Shown here piece after piece: positions 1-9,294 of a DNA stretch of 64,000 nt. The translations under genes were made by a program, and so were the position numbers. Under the pieces are notes generated by a model. That model did not search any database. It saw nothing but the letters and a program-made list of their open reading frames with translations, and was not told the origin of the DNA. Source of the stretch: Limnovirga soli (GTDB taxonomy: Bacteria > Bacteroidota > Bacteroidia > Chitinophagales > Chitinophagaceae); NCBI RefSeq assembly GCF_013106755.1, contig NZ_WHPF01000007.1, positions 306,352 through 370,351 on the forward strand, written 5' to 3'. Position 1 is the first letter of the stretch, and each line of letters starts with the position of its first letter.

Positions 1-1073
1 ACGGGCAGGCGGTTATGGTCTATTGCTGTATAATAATCCTGTAATTTTTTTTCGTTTTGGGCAAATGCAATACCTGCATCGCTTATGCTGGATACACCTA
101 AGCCAAGTAATAAGCCGGTATGCTGCGTGGTATAGCCCATAAAATTTCTATGCAGTCTTCCCTGGTTGCGTGCAATAAAAAGATCATCGCCGGGTAGCGC
201 AAAATGGTCCATGCCAATATCGTTATAGCCATGTGCTGTAAACAATGTTTTTCCCATTTGGTATAGTTGCATTTTTACAGAGGTGCTGGGCAGATCATGC
301 TCATCAAATAGCCTTTGTCCGCGGCTGGTCCAGGGTACATGGGCATAACTATAAAAAGCAATTCTGTCGGGCTGTAAGGTGAGTGTTTGTGCAATGGTGG
401 TGGCCATACTTTCTGTGGTTTGCAATGGCAGCCCGTAAATAAGATCAAAGTTTACTGATGTATAGCCCACTGCTCTTGCCATAGCTGTTGCCCTGGCTAC
501 ATTTTCAAAAGGTTGTATGCGGTTAATAACCTGTTGCACCCTGGCATCATGATCCTGCACGCCAAAGCTTACCCTTCTAAAACCCTTGTTGTATAAGGTT
601 TGCAGGTGTTGAAGTGTGGTGTTGTTGGGATGACCTTCAAAGCTGAATTCGTGTAGTGGATGTATGGTGGCTTGTGCAAAAATGCCATCCAATAAACGGC
701 CCAGGTTTTCGGGCGAAAAAAATGTAGGGGTACCGCCGCCAATATGTAATTCCCTTATTACAGGTTTGTGTTTAAAAACCTGCAGGTACAATTGCCATTC
801 TTTTAAAATGGCCTGCATATATTCTTCTTCAACACTATGGTTATTGGTAATTTTTTTATTGCAACCGCAATAAGTGCAAAGCTTTTCGCAAAAGGGTAAG
901 TGCAGGTATAAACTTATGCCGGTGGTACTATTGCAGGCTGTAAATTGTTGTTGCAAAACCTGTTGCCATTCGTTAACAGCTATATGCTCATCCCAAAAAG
1001 GAACAGTAGGGTAACTGGTATACCGGGGTACGGGAACATTGTATTTTTCTAACAAATCCAAAGATGGGTGCAT
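1..1073 (-). CDS. hemN: oxygen-independent coproporphyrinogen III oxidase, 3' end cut by the window edge
   Basis: Radical-SAM enzyme that decarboxylates coproporphyrinogen III to protoporphyrinogen IX in anaerobic haem synthesis, in the cytoplasm. Translation from the ATG at 1073 gives about 357 residues before the window edge. It shows the HemN iron-sulphur motif C62-x3-C66-x2-C69-x-C71 (HLPFCEKLCTYCGC) and the GGGTP motif that binds SAM. The N-terminus (RYTSYPTVPFW) is typical of the CgdH/HemN subgroup rather than HemW, which lacks the CxC pattern. About 100 C-terminal residues should lie outside the window, since the family is usually near 455 aa. Upstream lies a mixed repeat unit (1111-1286). 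Confidence 0.93.
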   Translation of the reverse strand, partial: MHPSLDLLEKYNVPVPRYTSYPTVPFWDEHIAVNEWQQVLQQQFTACNSTTGISLYLHLPFCEKLCTYCGCNKKITNNHSVEEEYMQAILKEWQLYLQVFKHKPVIRELHIGGGTPTFFSPENLGRLLDGIFAQATIHPLHEFSFEGHPNNTTLQHLQTLYNKGFRRVSFGVQDHDARVQQVINRIQPFENVARATAMARAVGYTSVNFDLIYGLPLQTTESMATTIAQTLTLQPDRIAFYSYAHVPWTSRGQRLFDEHDLPSTSVKMQLYQMGKTLFTAHGYNDIGMDHFALPGDDLFIARNQGRLHRNFMGYTTQHTGLLLGLGVSSISDAGIAFAQNEKKLQDYYTAIDHNRLP

Positions 1074-1110
1074 AATTATTTTTTATGTAGCCGGCAGTTT
1101 ATATTCTATG

Positions 1111-1286
1111 AAGCTTTACTTGCCACGCTCGTTTCAAATTCCAGTTATTATGGCAGCTGCAGGTGGCGGTTTTAACTGCTGCATTAATAGTAACCTTTTT
1201 ATTGTTTTGCTTTCTTTACTGCTGCATATAGTTATATCAGCACAAGAGTGCGACGCAAGGATGTTGCTGCTTATGCTTTAGCCGGG
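1111..1286. repeat. intergenic repeat unit 1: B-type arm plus X arm
   Basis: A B-type arm at 1111-1141 (CTTTACTTGCCACGCTCG) faces an X arm in reverse orientation at 1241-1259 (CAAGAGTGCGACGCAAG). A GCCGGG end lies at 1281-1286. The B arm matches those at 21498 and 45650 and here takes the place of the usual Y arm. The unit fills most of the gap between hemN and the amidohydrolase gene. Confidence 0.75.
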
Positions 1287-1403
1287 TACAACACCTGCTG
1301 CCTTTTGTAATTTGGCAAAGCTATCTGCCCTAAAACCATGGTTGGATGATTTTGGTCAGCAAGCTTTTTAATACTGTCATAGTTTTATCATATTTCTATT
1401 GTA

Positions 1404-1411
1404 TACATTTG
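1404..1411 (+). promoter_or_regulatory. putative -7 element (TACATTTG)
   Basis: Exact match to the Bacteroidota TAnnTTTG -7 box, 18 nt before the preferred start of the amidohydrolase gene. No clear -33 TTTG is seen at the usual distance, so this is a moderate call. Confidence 0.45.
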
Positions 1412-1429
1412 CGCTATAGCATGTATAAT

Positions 1430-3067
1430 ATGAAAAAAGAATATGTACTGGCCTTATGTATAGCAGGTTTGATGGCCGCCTGTAAAGGAAAGCATGATGC
1501 AGATTTGATTGTGCGTAATGCCGTTATTTATACGGTAGATAGTGCTTTTTCAACTGCGCAGGCCATGGCGATTAAGGATGGTAAAATACTGGAACTGGGC
1601 ACCGATGCCAATATTATGAATGCCTATGTAGCCCCCGAAATTGTAAATGCCGATGGTAAAACAATTTACCCAGGTTTTATTGATGCGCATGCGCATTTTG
1701 TTTCGTATGGCGAATCGTTGTTTCAGGTAGACCTTACCGGCAGCGGCAGTTTTGCCGAAGTGGTGGCCAGGGTACAACAGTTTGTTGCCAAGCACCCAAA
1801 CGAGCCATGGATACGTGGCCGCGGCTGGGATCAAAATAAATTTCCAGGTAAACAATACCCCACCAATGCACAGTTAAATGAATTGTTCCCCAAAACACCG
1901 GTAGTATTGGAAAGGGTAGATGGCCATGCGGTTATTGCCAACGCCAAAGCATTGGCATTGGCAGGCATACAGCCCAATCAACAATTAAACGGAGGTGCTA
2001 TAGAAACTGTAAACGGCGTGCTCACCGGTATTTTAATTGATAATGCAGTTAACCTGGTGCAAAGTGTAATTCCTTATCCCTCAAAAGATCAGTTTGAACG
2101 TTGGCTGCTGGCTGCACAGGCCAAATGCTTTGAGCAGGGCTTAACCACCATTGCAGAATGTGGTATTAGTTATAAAGCAGTAGATAAAATAGACTCGCTG
2201 CAAAAAGAAGATAAACTACAAATGCGTTTGTATGTAATGCTAACCGATAGCAAAGAAAACTACGACCATTATTTACCCAAAGGGCCCTATAAAACCGATC
2301 GGCTTTTTGTAAACGGATTTAAGGTATATGCCGATGGTGCATTGGGCAGCCGCGGCGCCTGCCTGCTGCAACCTTACAGCGACAAGCCGGGGTGGTTTGG
2401 TTTTTTACTGGAGCCAAAATCGCATTACGATTCTGTTGCGGCCCTGTTGGTAAATACGCCATTTCAAATGTGTACGCATGCCATTGGCGATAGTGCCAAC
2501 CGAGAAATATTAAACGTGTACAATAAATACCTAAAAGGGAAAAATGATAAACGCTGGCGTATAGAGCATGCACAAATTGTAAATGAAAACGATTTTAATT
2601 TGTTTGGCAGTGCTTCGGTAATTCCATCGGTACAACCCACACATGGTACCAGTGATATGTATTGGGCCGGCGACAGATTGGGCGCACAACGTTTAAAGGG
2701 CGGATATGCCTACCAGCAATTATTACAACAAAATGGCTGGTTGCCATTGGGTACCGATTTTCCGGTAGAAGATATAAGCCCTTTCAAAACCTTTCTGGCA
2801 GCGGTTTTCAGGCAGGATGCCAAACAATATCCTGCAGGTGGTTTTCAAATGGAGAATGCGCTTACCCGCGAACAAACCATACGGGGTATGACCATATGGG
2901 CAGCCAAAGCAGGGTTTCTTGAAAAAGAAGTAGGCAGTTTGGAGCCCGGCAAAAAAGCCGATTTTATTATGTTAGATACCGACCTGATGAAAGTAAATGC
3001 CGTTAAAGTGCTTGATACAAAAGTGCTGGCAACCTATAGTGGCGGTAAAAAAGTATTTGGCAATTAA
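1430..3067 (+). CDS. amidohydrolase family (YtcJ-like) lipoprotein
   Basis: Metal-dependent hydrolase of the amidohydrolase superfamily (amidohydrolase_3/YtcJ group), probably exported. The reading frame is open from 1346, but the ATG at 1430 is preferred because it begins a lipoprotein signal (MKKEYVLALC..., lipobox LMAAC with Cys18). The product is about 545 aa, normal for the family. The HxH metal site appears as DAHAHF, with further conserved blocks HAIGDSAN, RIEHAQ and GTDFPVE. The C-terminal SLEPGKKADF segment is also typical. The substrate is unknown; relatives act on amides, ureas or formylated amines. It stands alone between hemN and a repeat arm and is not visibly part of an operon. 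Confidence 0.88.
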   Translation: MKKEYVLALCIAGLMAACKGKHDADLIVRNAVIYTVDSAFSTAQAMAIKDGKILELGTDANIMNAYVAPEIVNADGKTIYPGFIDAHAHFVSYGESLFQVDLTGSGSFAEVVARVQQFVAKHPNEPWIRGRGWDQNKFPGKQYPTNAQLNELFPKTPVVLERVDGHAVIANAKALALAGIQPNQQLNGGAIETVNGVLTGILIDNAVNLVQSVIPYPSKDQFERWLLAAQAKCFEQGLTTIAECGISYKAVDKIDSLQKEDKLQMRLYVMLTDSKENYDHYLPKGPYKTDRLFVNGFKVYADGALGSRGACLLQPYSDKPGWFGFLLEPKSHYDSVAALLVNTPFQMCTHAIGDSANREILNVYNKYLKGKNDKRWRIEHAQIVNENDFNLFGSASVIPSVQPTHGTSDMYWAGDRLGAQRLKGGYAYQQLLQQNGWLPLGTDFPVEDISPFKTFLAAVFRQDAKQYPAGGFQMENALTREQTIRGMTIWAAKAGFLEKEVGSLEPGKKADFIMLDTDLMKVNAVKVLDTKVLATYSGGKKVFGN

Positions 3068-3579
3068 TACCGTTATTAGCCAGGCTAAATAAAACTATTG
3101 GGCAGTACTTGCGTCGCACTCTTGAGCGTTCTGATAGTAAATGCAGCATTTCTCTGAAAACAAATAATGCGTTTATACTTTGTTGTTTTAATGCAGCAAT
3201 GGTAAGGATAGCTATATGCCATTTGCATTAAGATATTGTAAGTTATTTTCTGCTGTGTATTAAAAAATGAAAATCCGGTAAATTATATAGCTCTTTTATT
3301 TGTAGATATTAATAATAATATTTAGTTTTATTGTAATGTAATTAATCCGACTCCTTTGTAATAATCTTTCTCTCGTCAGCACATAATATTTTCTTTTAAT
3401 TTTTTTGTAAGTGAAAATTCACATGGAACTACCGTGTTTTAACGGTACTAAAAATGGGGGTTTTTACGGGTGTATACCGGTTTGTGAGTGTATAATTTAG
3501 TGTCACTAAAAATTTAATCTATTTCAATAACCCGTATGCCGAAAAGGGGATAAAAGAGTAGGCGAAAATAATCATCATC
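3068..3579. other. gene-free stretch at the left edge of the AT-rich island
   Basis: Contains one forward X arm (3107-3126, preceded by a GCCAGGC end at 3079-3085). Base composition then turns AT-rich up to the island operon. A 6-bp inverted repeat with a 6-nt loop (TACCGT/ACGGTA, 3430-3447) about 130 bp before the first gene could be an operator. No convincing -7/-33 promoter pair was seen. Confidence 0.5.
3079..3126 (+). repeat. repeat unit 2, left arm (X, forward), separated from its Y arm by 7.6 kb
   Basis: GCCAGGC end at 3079-3085 and X core TTGCGTCGCACTCTTG at 3109-3124, followed by AAATGCAGC, the inner extension also seen in other X arms. The matching Y arm lies at 10733-10752, beyond the island genes and the IS element. 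Confidence 0.75.
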
Positions 3580-5133
3580 ATGTCTGGCAATATTGCTTTG
3601 GATGTTTTTATTGGCTTGGTTTTTATTTACCTGTTATATAGTCTTCTTGCTACTATTATTCAGGAAATGATTGCTACAAAATTGGCTTTCCGATCAAAAA
3701 TTTTAGAAAAAGCTATTCTTAGAATGCTTGAAGATGGGATGTCGACATCAAAAATGGGTTTGTGGGGAAGATTTAAATCTTTTGCAAACCTTTTTGGAAA
3801 GCCCAATCTATTAAAGGATAAATCAATTACTCCATGGTTTTATGTTCATCCATTAATAAAGTATTTGGGGGAAGATAATTTTTATAGCAAGCCGGCTTAC
3901 ATATCAGCACAAAATTTCTCTAAGGTAGTTGTTGATTTGTTAAAGGGTTTTGGTCAAGTAAATACAAATGATGTACAAACGATAAATAACTCAATTAACA
4001 ATGGAACTATCTTTAAAATTCCTATAAATATTTCAAGCGATATCGGTAACCCGGCGGTAAAGGCGATTATCCAACAAGGTAATGCTGGATTAATAAATGC
4101 TTTGGATACAGTTCAGATTAATACAGATACAGCCTTGTTTCTAAGGTCGCTTTGGCTTGAATCCGGTGCTGATCTTGAAAAATTCAGGTCTAAGCTTGAA
4201 GATTGGTTTAATGATACTATGGAACGGTGTTCCGGTTGGTATAAAAGATATACCCGGCTGGTTTTGTTCATTGTTGGATTTGTTATTGCAGTTGCTTTTA
4301 ATGTTGACACGATAGCAATTAATCGGATACTTTCAAAAGATGATGGTGCAAGAGATCAGCTTGTTCAAATGGCTATAAGCAAGCAGCAACAATATGGAGA
4401 AATAATTAAGAATTTCGATAATCAAAAAAATACGACTAAAGATACGATTCAGACAAATGCATTAAAAGCTGCAGACTCTTCATACAAACAAGCTTACGAG
4501 CTACTGTCGAATGATGCAAACGCTGCCAATACTATTTTAGGCTTGGGAAGACCATGGAGCGATAGTTTAAAAATGTGTAAGGATTCAATTAACCGGAATT
4601 TAAAAATTAAAAATTTAAAATGCTCAATCGATAGTATTGATAAAATCACTTCAGAATTGGCTCTAATGTTAACGAACAATAAAAGAGACACAATTGGTCT
4701 ATTGCGAAAGAAAAAACCTATTGATTCCATAAGAATTGATAATGATACGGCAAACATAAGTGCATTAAAAATAAGAATCGCGAATACGAATTCTGCTTCC
4801 TTAAAAGAAGAATATAATAGGTTAGTTTTTACAAATGAAAGATGTGCTTACATTCAGGCGTATATAGGTGATAGGTGGTTTGTTTACGCGCCAAATCAGA
4901 ATGGTAATTGTGAGACATTTTTCGGATGGTTAATTACAGCATTTGCTCTTTGTCTCGGAGCTCCTTTTTGGTTTGACCTGCTGAATAAATTAATAAGTCT
5001 TCGTGGTGCAGGTACTAAAATAAGTTCATCAACGAATGATAATTCCGGGGGTACGTCTACCTCTTCCGGCAATTCCAATATACCTGCACCAATTATAATC
5101 AATTCAAACCAGACTGAGGAGGCTGTAGGATAA
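3580..5133 (+). CDS. membrane protein of a conserved uncharacterised family, first gene of the island operon
   Basis: 517 aa, function unknown. Three hydrophobic segments are visible: residues 8-27, about 226-246 and 447-466. Between the last two is a long, polar, lysine/asparagine-rich region (about 250-440) likely to be helical. The segment W209-F-N-D-x-M-x-R-x-S-G-W-Y-K-R followed by a hydrophobic stretch and NVDT, and the C-terminal GWLITA...GAPFWFDLLNK, are motifs I recall from a widespread bacterial membrane family without assigned function; that is memory, not a search. The tail is Ser/Thr/Asn-rich. The next gene starts 3 nt after the stop, so the genes are almost certainly cotranscribed. 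It may anchor or control the two hydrolases encoded downstream. Confidence 0.7.
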   Translation: MSGNIALDVFIGLVFIYLLYSLLATIIQEMIATKLAFRSKILEKAILRMLEDGMSTSKMGLWGRFKSFANLFGKPNLLKDKSITPWFYVHPLIKYLGEDNFYSKPAYISAQNFSKVVVDLLKGFGQVNTNDVQTINNSINNGTIFKIPINISSDIGNPAVKAIIQQGNAGLINALDTVQINTDTALFLRSLWLESGADLEKFRSKLEDWFNDTMERCSGWYKRYTRLVLFIVGFVIAVAFNVDTIAINRILSKDDGARDQLVQMAISKQQQYGEIIKNFDNQKNTTKDTIQTNALKAADSSYKQAYELLSNDANAANTILGLGRPWSDSLKMCKDSINRNLKIKNLKCSIDSIDKITSELALMLTNNKRDTIGLLRKKKPIDSIRIDNDTANISALKIRIANTNSASLKEEYNRLVFTNERCAYIQAYIGDRWFVYAPNQNGNCETFFGWLITAFALCLGAPFWFDLLNKLISLRGAGTKISSSTNDNSGGTSTSSGNSNIPAPIIINSNQTEEAVG

Positions 5134-5136
5134 GAT

Positions 5137-6024
5137 ATGTTATTGCAAGTATCAGTAAAAAAACTTAACAGGCGTAGTGGCGTTCCTGCAAACTTGTCTG
5201 ATAAAACAAATATTATAGGAACTGTTCAACAAGGATTTAGATTTGAAGGAGAAGAAGTATCCGTAACAAATTCTGCTTTAGGGAAATGGTATAAAGATTC
5301 CGCTGGTTCATTTTATTGGGGAGGCGGTTTAATCATACTTGCAGGAAAAGTAATTTCAAATTTTAGAGATCTACCGGTAAACCTTCCATCCAATTTTAAA
5401 TTTGGTATTGATATTTCTCATCACAACGACAAATTAGATTGGCAGGCCATTAAAAATGCAGGTTGCGAATTTGTGTATATAAAGACGTCAGATGGTGTTA
5501 ACACACCTGACATTAAAGCTTTAATAAATGCACAAAATGCGTTACGGAATAACTTTAAGATTGGATATTATCATTTTTGTCATGCAGATATGAAAAGCGG
5601 TGGAACTATTCAAAAAGATGCTGAAGCGGAAGCAAATGATTACATGACCCGGATGAATAATTTGCCACCTGCGGATTTGCCACTTGTGTTAGATCTTGAA
5701 GATGATAACACGCCGCTTACATCCAATCAATATAAAGACTGGGTAGAATTCTTTATTGCGGCAATAAAGCCTCCCTTTAATCAAAAAGGAATAATGATTT
5801 ACAGCCGTACAGAATTTCTTAACCGGAGACTACCCACAGGCCATGGACTTGGTAAAAATATTAAGTTATGGATATCGAGATATCCAACACATCCAGATGC
5901 GAATAATGTTCCAAGCCCCATAGGTTGGGATGACTGGAGCATCTGGCAATACAAAGACACAGGGATTATAGGAACTAGCGGACATCTAGATCTTAATATA
6001 ATGAAAGATTCAAGCCTGTTTTAA
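5137..6024 (+). CDS. GH25-family lysozyme with N-terminal SH3-like module
   Basis: Predicted N-acetylmuramidase that cleaves peptidoglycan. Residues 1-70 form a small module (LNRRSGVP...LGKWYKD...YWGGGL) similar to the N-terminus of the next gene and to bacterial SH3 domains. Residues 88-295 are a GH25 barrel: GIDISHHN (Asp92), YIKTSDG, GYYHF, and LPLVLDLEDD with the acidic pair Asp186/Glu188, ending in a W-Q-Y and LDLN motif. No signal peptide or lipobox is seen, so the enzyme would need another route to the wall. The gene lies 3 nt after the membrane-protein gene and 11 nt before the subtilase gene. GH25 lysozymes are often phage or competition enzymes; no phage genes accompany it here. Confidence 0.86.
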   Translation: MLLQVSVKKLNRRSGVPANLSDKTNIIGTVQQGFRFEGEEVSVTNSALGKWYKDSAGSFYWGGGLIILAGKVISNFRDLPVNLPSNFKFGIDISHHNDKLDWQAIKNAGCEFVYIKTSDGVNTPDIKALINAQNALRNNFKIGYYHFCHADMKSGGTIQKDAEAEANDYMTRMNNLPPADLPLVLDLEDDNTPLTSNQYKDWVEFFIAAIKPPFNQKGIMIYSRTEFLNRRLPTGHGLGKNIKLWISRYPTHPDANNVPSPIGWDDWSIWQYKDTGIIGTSGHLDLNIMKDSSLF

Positions 6025-6035
6025 AATCAACTATT

Positions 6036-7097
6036 ATGGCATCTTTTAATGTAAAAGCATCAATATTAAATGTTCGCACTGCACCAGTAGAAAACTTTAT
6101 TGATAAAGGTAATGTTATTGCTAAACTCTTTAAAAATGCACCTTTTGAAAGTGTAGATGAAAAGATCAACAAGTTAGGAACATGGTACCAGGATGCAAAT
6201 AATCATTGGGTTTGGGGAGAAGGACTGAATCCGACGATTATAAAAAAATCTTTAAAACAAATACTTTATCCATCTTGGATGCTTGAATTATGCATACCAC
6301 AGTTATGGATGCATTCAAAAGGTAAAGGGGTTGGCGTAGCCGTCATTGATACTGGAATAAACCCTTCTATTTCTAATTTAAAATATAATACTGACATCTT
6401 TTACTCTTATAATAAAACTTCTGTACTTGATTCATTTGGACACGGTACTCATTGTGCAGGAATTATTGGTGCAGATCATAATAGTAATGAAATTTTTGGA
6501 GTTGCTCCTGAATCACATTTGACAATTTGCAAAATATCTGAAGATGATTTTATCTCAGAAAATGATACGATAAGATATGCTGAAGCAATCGAATGGTGTA
6601 ATGAACATGATTTTATACATATTATATCAATTAGTTGGGGGTCTATTATAAATAATGGTGCTACATTAAAAAGAATACAAGATGCAATAAATGATGCAGC
6701 TAGAAAAAATAAGATAATCATTTGTTCTATTGGGGATGCCTCTCAGTTTAACGATCCTGGACCAGTATACCCAGCCGCACTTAAAAATACAATTTCAATA
6801 GGGGTAATACCTATTCCTCCCCGCCTTTATTCTTTTATTAATGATTCACTAACAACAATAACATTTGGAAATGAAATAAAATCTTATAGCTCTACACAAC
6901 AACCATTAGTTTTAAGCGGTTCCAGCCAATCCAATGCAATTATAGCTGGTATAGTTGCACTATTCATTTCAAAAAACAACTTCAGATATGATTTTGATAA
7001 AGTAAAAACAATGCTTATTAAGTCTTCTATTGAAACTGATTTCAACGGAAAAAAATTACCCGTTTTAAATGGAAACCTTTTACTAAATAATTTTTAA
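6036..7097 (+). CDS. subtilisin-like (S8) serine peptidase with N-terminal SH3-like module
   Basis: 353 aa. Residues 1-65 are the same kind of module as in the lysozyme before it (LNVRTAP...LGTWYQD...WVWGEGL). The rest is a compact S8 domain: Asp105 in AVIDTG, His136 in FGHGTHCAG and Ser297 in SGSSQSNA. The usual GTSMA block is altered to GSSQS. The oxyanion position, normally GN, reads G233-D234, an Asn-to-Asp change also known from some active proprotein convertases. There is no signal peptide and no room for a classical propeptide. It sits in the same operon (11 nt after lysozyme, 9 nt before the next gene). Activity is plausible but not certain given the altered motifs. Confidence 0.85.
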   Translation: MASFNVKASILNVRTAPVENFIDKGNVIAKLFKNAPFESVDEKINKLGTWYQDANNHWVWGEGLNPTIIKKSLKQILYPSWMLELCIPQLWMHSKGKGVGVAVIDTGINPSISNLKYNTDIFYSYNKTSVLDSFGHGTHCAGIIGADHNSNEIFGVAPESHLTICKISEDDFISENDTIRYAEAIEWCNEHDFIHIISISWGSIINNGATLKRIQDAINDAARKNKIIICSIGDASQFNDPGPVYPAALKNTISIGVIPIPPRLYSFINDSLTTITFGNEIKSYSSTQQPLVLSGSSQSNAIIAGIVALFISKNNFRYDFDKVKTMLIKSSIETDFNGKKLPVLNGNLLLNNF

Positions 7098-7106
7098 GAA
7101 CACATT

Positions 7107-9101
7107 ATGAAAAAAACATTTTTCCCTTTTTTATTTCTAATAATTTGCGTTTCTGCTAATTCTCAAACGCTTACATATTATGATGCTAAAGCACTAAAAG
7201 AAATATCTGATCAAAATGGTGGTAGATTCAAACTATCTGCAGAAACTAGACAAATATTGGTAAAATACTATGGCGAGTTAACTGATTTGCAAATCACTGC
7301 TGCAGTAGGAAATACCCCTTTTTTGAAAGACTATTTTCGAGGGCCTGGAGCGCAAGCGATTCCCCCCTCTTTTGATCTTACATCTTTGATAAAAAAAGCA
7401 AGCGATTTAAATGTTACAAATTTTGCTGATGGCTTAGCTAAATTCTTAGTGGAGCGTAGTAAAGAAGAATTAAATATTGCTTTTTTCAGAAAATTGCAAG
7501 AGTTTCTAAAAAAATATCCTGAAACAAAAATTCTTTTTCCAAGTACAGTAAGCATAATAAATAATATAGCAGCTTATAATTATGCAGCCATGTTACCGGC
7601 ATTAAGGGCATCGTTTCAAAAGGATTTAATTATAATTAGCTCCTCCCTTTTAAATCTTAGGGAAGCTATAAATTATGAAGGCTATAGCTCGGATGCTACA
7701 ATCAAAGCACGCGCCGATTCAATATGCGATTTTTTAAATAATAAATTGGCAGGCAGGTCAATAAGTGGCGCAATTATTACTACCAACGAAATTATCAAAG
7801 GAAATAATGCTGCCGAGGTTATTGCAAAACTTGCAACGGATAGAATTTGTAGCCAAGATGATGTTTTTTCAAATTCAATTCAATTTGTTGATCTGATATC
7901 ACAATCTCTAAGAAGTAATGATGAGGGGAGAGTTTGGATCACAAAACAACAAGTGGCAGATTTAGTTACTAATGAAACAACTTTAAAACTTTATCTTGGT
8001 TTGCTATATGCAAGTGATCAAAAAAATCCTCATCATATATCATTTACTTTTACTAGCGGTAATTCAATTGATCTAAAAACAATTTTGACAGATTTAAGCA
8101 ACACCTGGAATACCAACGGTGCGCAATTTAAAGAGACATTTAATAATCTGGCTATATCGGCAAGTGAGGTTTCAGATAATGCAAAAAACATAATAGCAGT
8201 TAAAAAAGACAGTGAACCATCTTCAATTCTTACATATGCAAACTATGCTTCCTCTATATCAAATTTTTTAAAGCTTGCTCTACAGTTACTTCCTCGAAAT
8301 AACAAAATTGATCCATCTCTATCAAATATAACTGCCGACATCCAAAAGTTCGTTTCTATTATTGATGCTGCTACAGATGCTTGCTACGATATAAAATCTC
8401 AAAACTATGGTGCTTTGATATTGCACACATCTTTGATACTTGCTGAAATTCCAAACATACCCACAGACGTAAAAGATGGATATGTAAAATATGGAACGTT
8501 TATGGCAAGTATCGTTGAGGCAAAGAACTCTGACGAAGTAAAAGCCGCTATAGAAGCTGCAGTATTACCAGTAGGCAGTTCTTCTATAAAAAGAGAAACT
8601 AACATGAATATTTCTTTAAACGCTTTTATAGGTCCTTTTGCAGGTAGCGAATATTTACCTACACTAAAAGAAAATCAATGGGCATTTTCTTATGGAATTA
8701 CAGCACCGGTTGGCCTTGCCTTCAGTTGGGGTAATGGTGGTAAGTTTAATAAAAATCACCCAACTGGGGTAAGAAGTAATGGTAAAGAGGTAGGAGGCAA
8801 AAGTTCTACTATTTTCATTTCCTTAATTGATGTCGGTTCCTTGGTATCTTTTAGAGCCGGTGATGACAGTAGTAAAGTTTTGTCAGAAGTTAAATTAAGT
8901 AACATTATTTCGCCCGGATTATATTATTATTTGGGTTTCGGCAAATGCCCAATTTCGCTTGGCTTTGGCGCACAGTTAGGCCCTCAACTAAGAGAAGTAA
9001 CTGCGACAGATATTAACATAAATAAAAACCTTTATGTGCGTTTTGGGATGAACTTAGTTGTTGATATACCTTTTTTTAATTTTTACACGAAATCAAAATA
9101 A
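7107..9101 (+). CDS. secreted protein with C-terminal barrel-like region, last gene of the island operon
   Basis: 664 aa, family not recognised. The N-terminus (MKKTFFPFLFLIICVSANSQ) is a clear Sec signal peptide. Residues 25-500 are mostly helical-looking and polar without known motifs. The last 150 residues alternate short hydrophobic strands with turns rich in Gly (AFIGPFAG, YGITAPVGLAFSWG, LYYYLGFG, LGFGAQLGPQL, VRFGMNLVVDIPF), as in small outer-membrane beta-barrels. It begins 9 nt after the subtilase gene, and a strong hairpin (9134-9179) follows. It may be the cell-surface partner of the operon. Confidence 0.7.
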   Translation: MKKTFFPFLFLIICVSANSQTLTYYDAKALKEISDQNGGRFKLSAETRQILVKYYGELTDLQITAAVGNTPFLKDYFRGPGAQAIPPSFDLTSLIKKASDLNVTNFADGLAKFLVERSKEELNIAFFRKLQEFLKKYPETKILFPSTVSIINNIAAYNYAAMLPALRASFQKDLIIISSSLLNLREAINYEGYSSDATIKARADSICDFLNNKLAGRSISGAIITTNEIIKGNNAAEVIAKLATDRICSQDDVFSNSIQFVDLISQSLRSNDEGRVWITKQQVADLVTNETTLKLYLGLLYASDQKNPHHISFTFTSGNSIDLKTILTDLSNTWNTNGAQFKETFNNLAISASEVSDNAKNIIAVKKDSEPSSILTYANYASSISNFLKLALQLLPRNNKIDPSLSNITADIQKFVSIIDAATDACYDIKSQNYGALILHTSLILAEIPNIPTDVKDGYVKYGTFMASIVEAKNSDEVKAAIEAAVLPVGSSSIKRETNMNISLNAFIGPFAGSEYLPTLKENQWAFSYGITAPVGLAFSWGNGGKFNKNHPTGVRSNGKEVGGKSSTIFISLIDVGSLVSFRAGDDSSKVLSEVKLSNIISPGLYYYLGFGKCPISLGFGAQLGPQLREVTATDININKNLYVRFGMNLVVDIPFFNFYTKSK

Positions 9102-9133
9102 TATTTCTATTATTTAAATCTGTTCAATATTCC

Positions 9134-9183
9134 TTGCAGAGCCCCTCCCATACCTTCCCGTATGCCAGGGGCTCTGCAATTTT
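9134..9183 (+). terminator. rho-independent terminator of the island operon
   Basis: Perfect 13-bp inverted repeat (9134-9146 with 9167-9179, TTGCAGAGCCCCT) enclosing a further 5-bp stem (CATAC/GTATG), followed by a short T run. It sits 33 bp after the stop of the barrel-like gene and before the IS element. Confidence 0.8.
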
Positions 9184-9294
9184 AAAACCCTATTTTTCAA
9201 TGATTGCTTTTTATACTTTGCCTCGGTAAAAGCTCAATAAATAATTGCCTCGTCCTAAAAAAAGTTGACAGTTTTTAACCAAAAACTTAAGTCA

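Noticed and set aside
3580..9101. Prophage remnant with lysis cassette
   Set aside because: A lysozyme and membrane protein fit, but no capsid, tail, terminase, integrase or repressor gene is present, and a subtilase and a secreted barrel-like protein are not usual in lysis cassettes.
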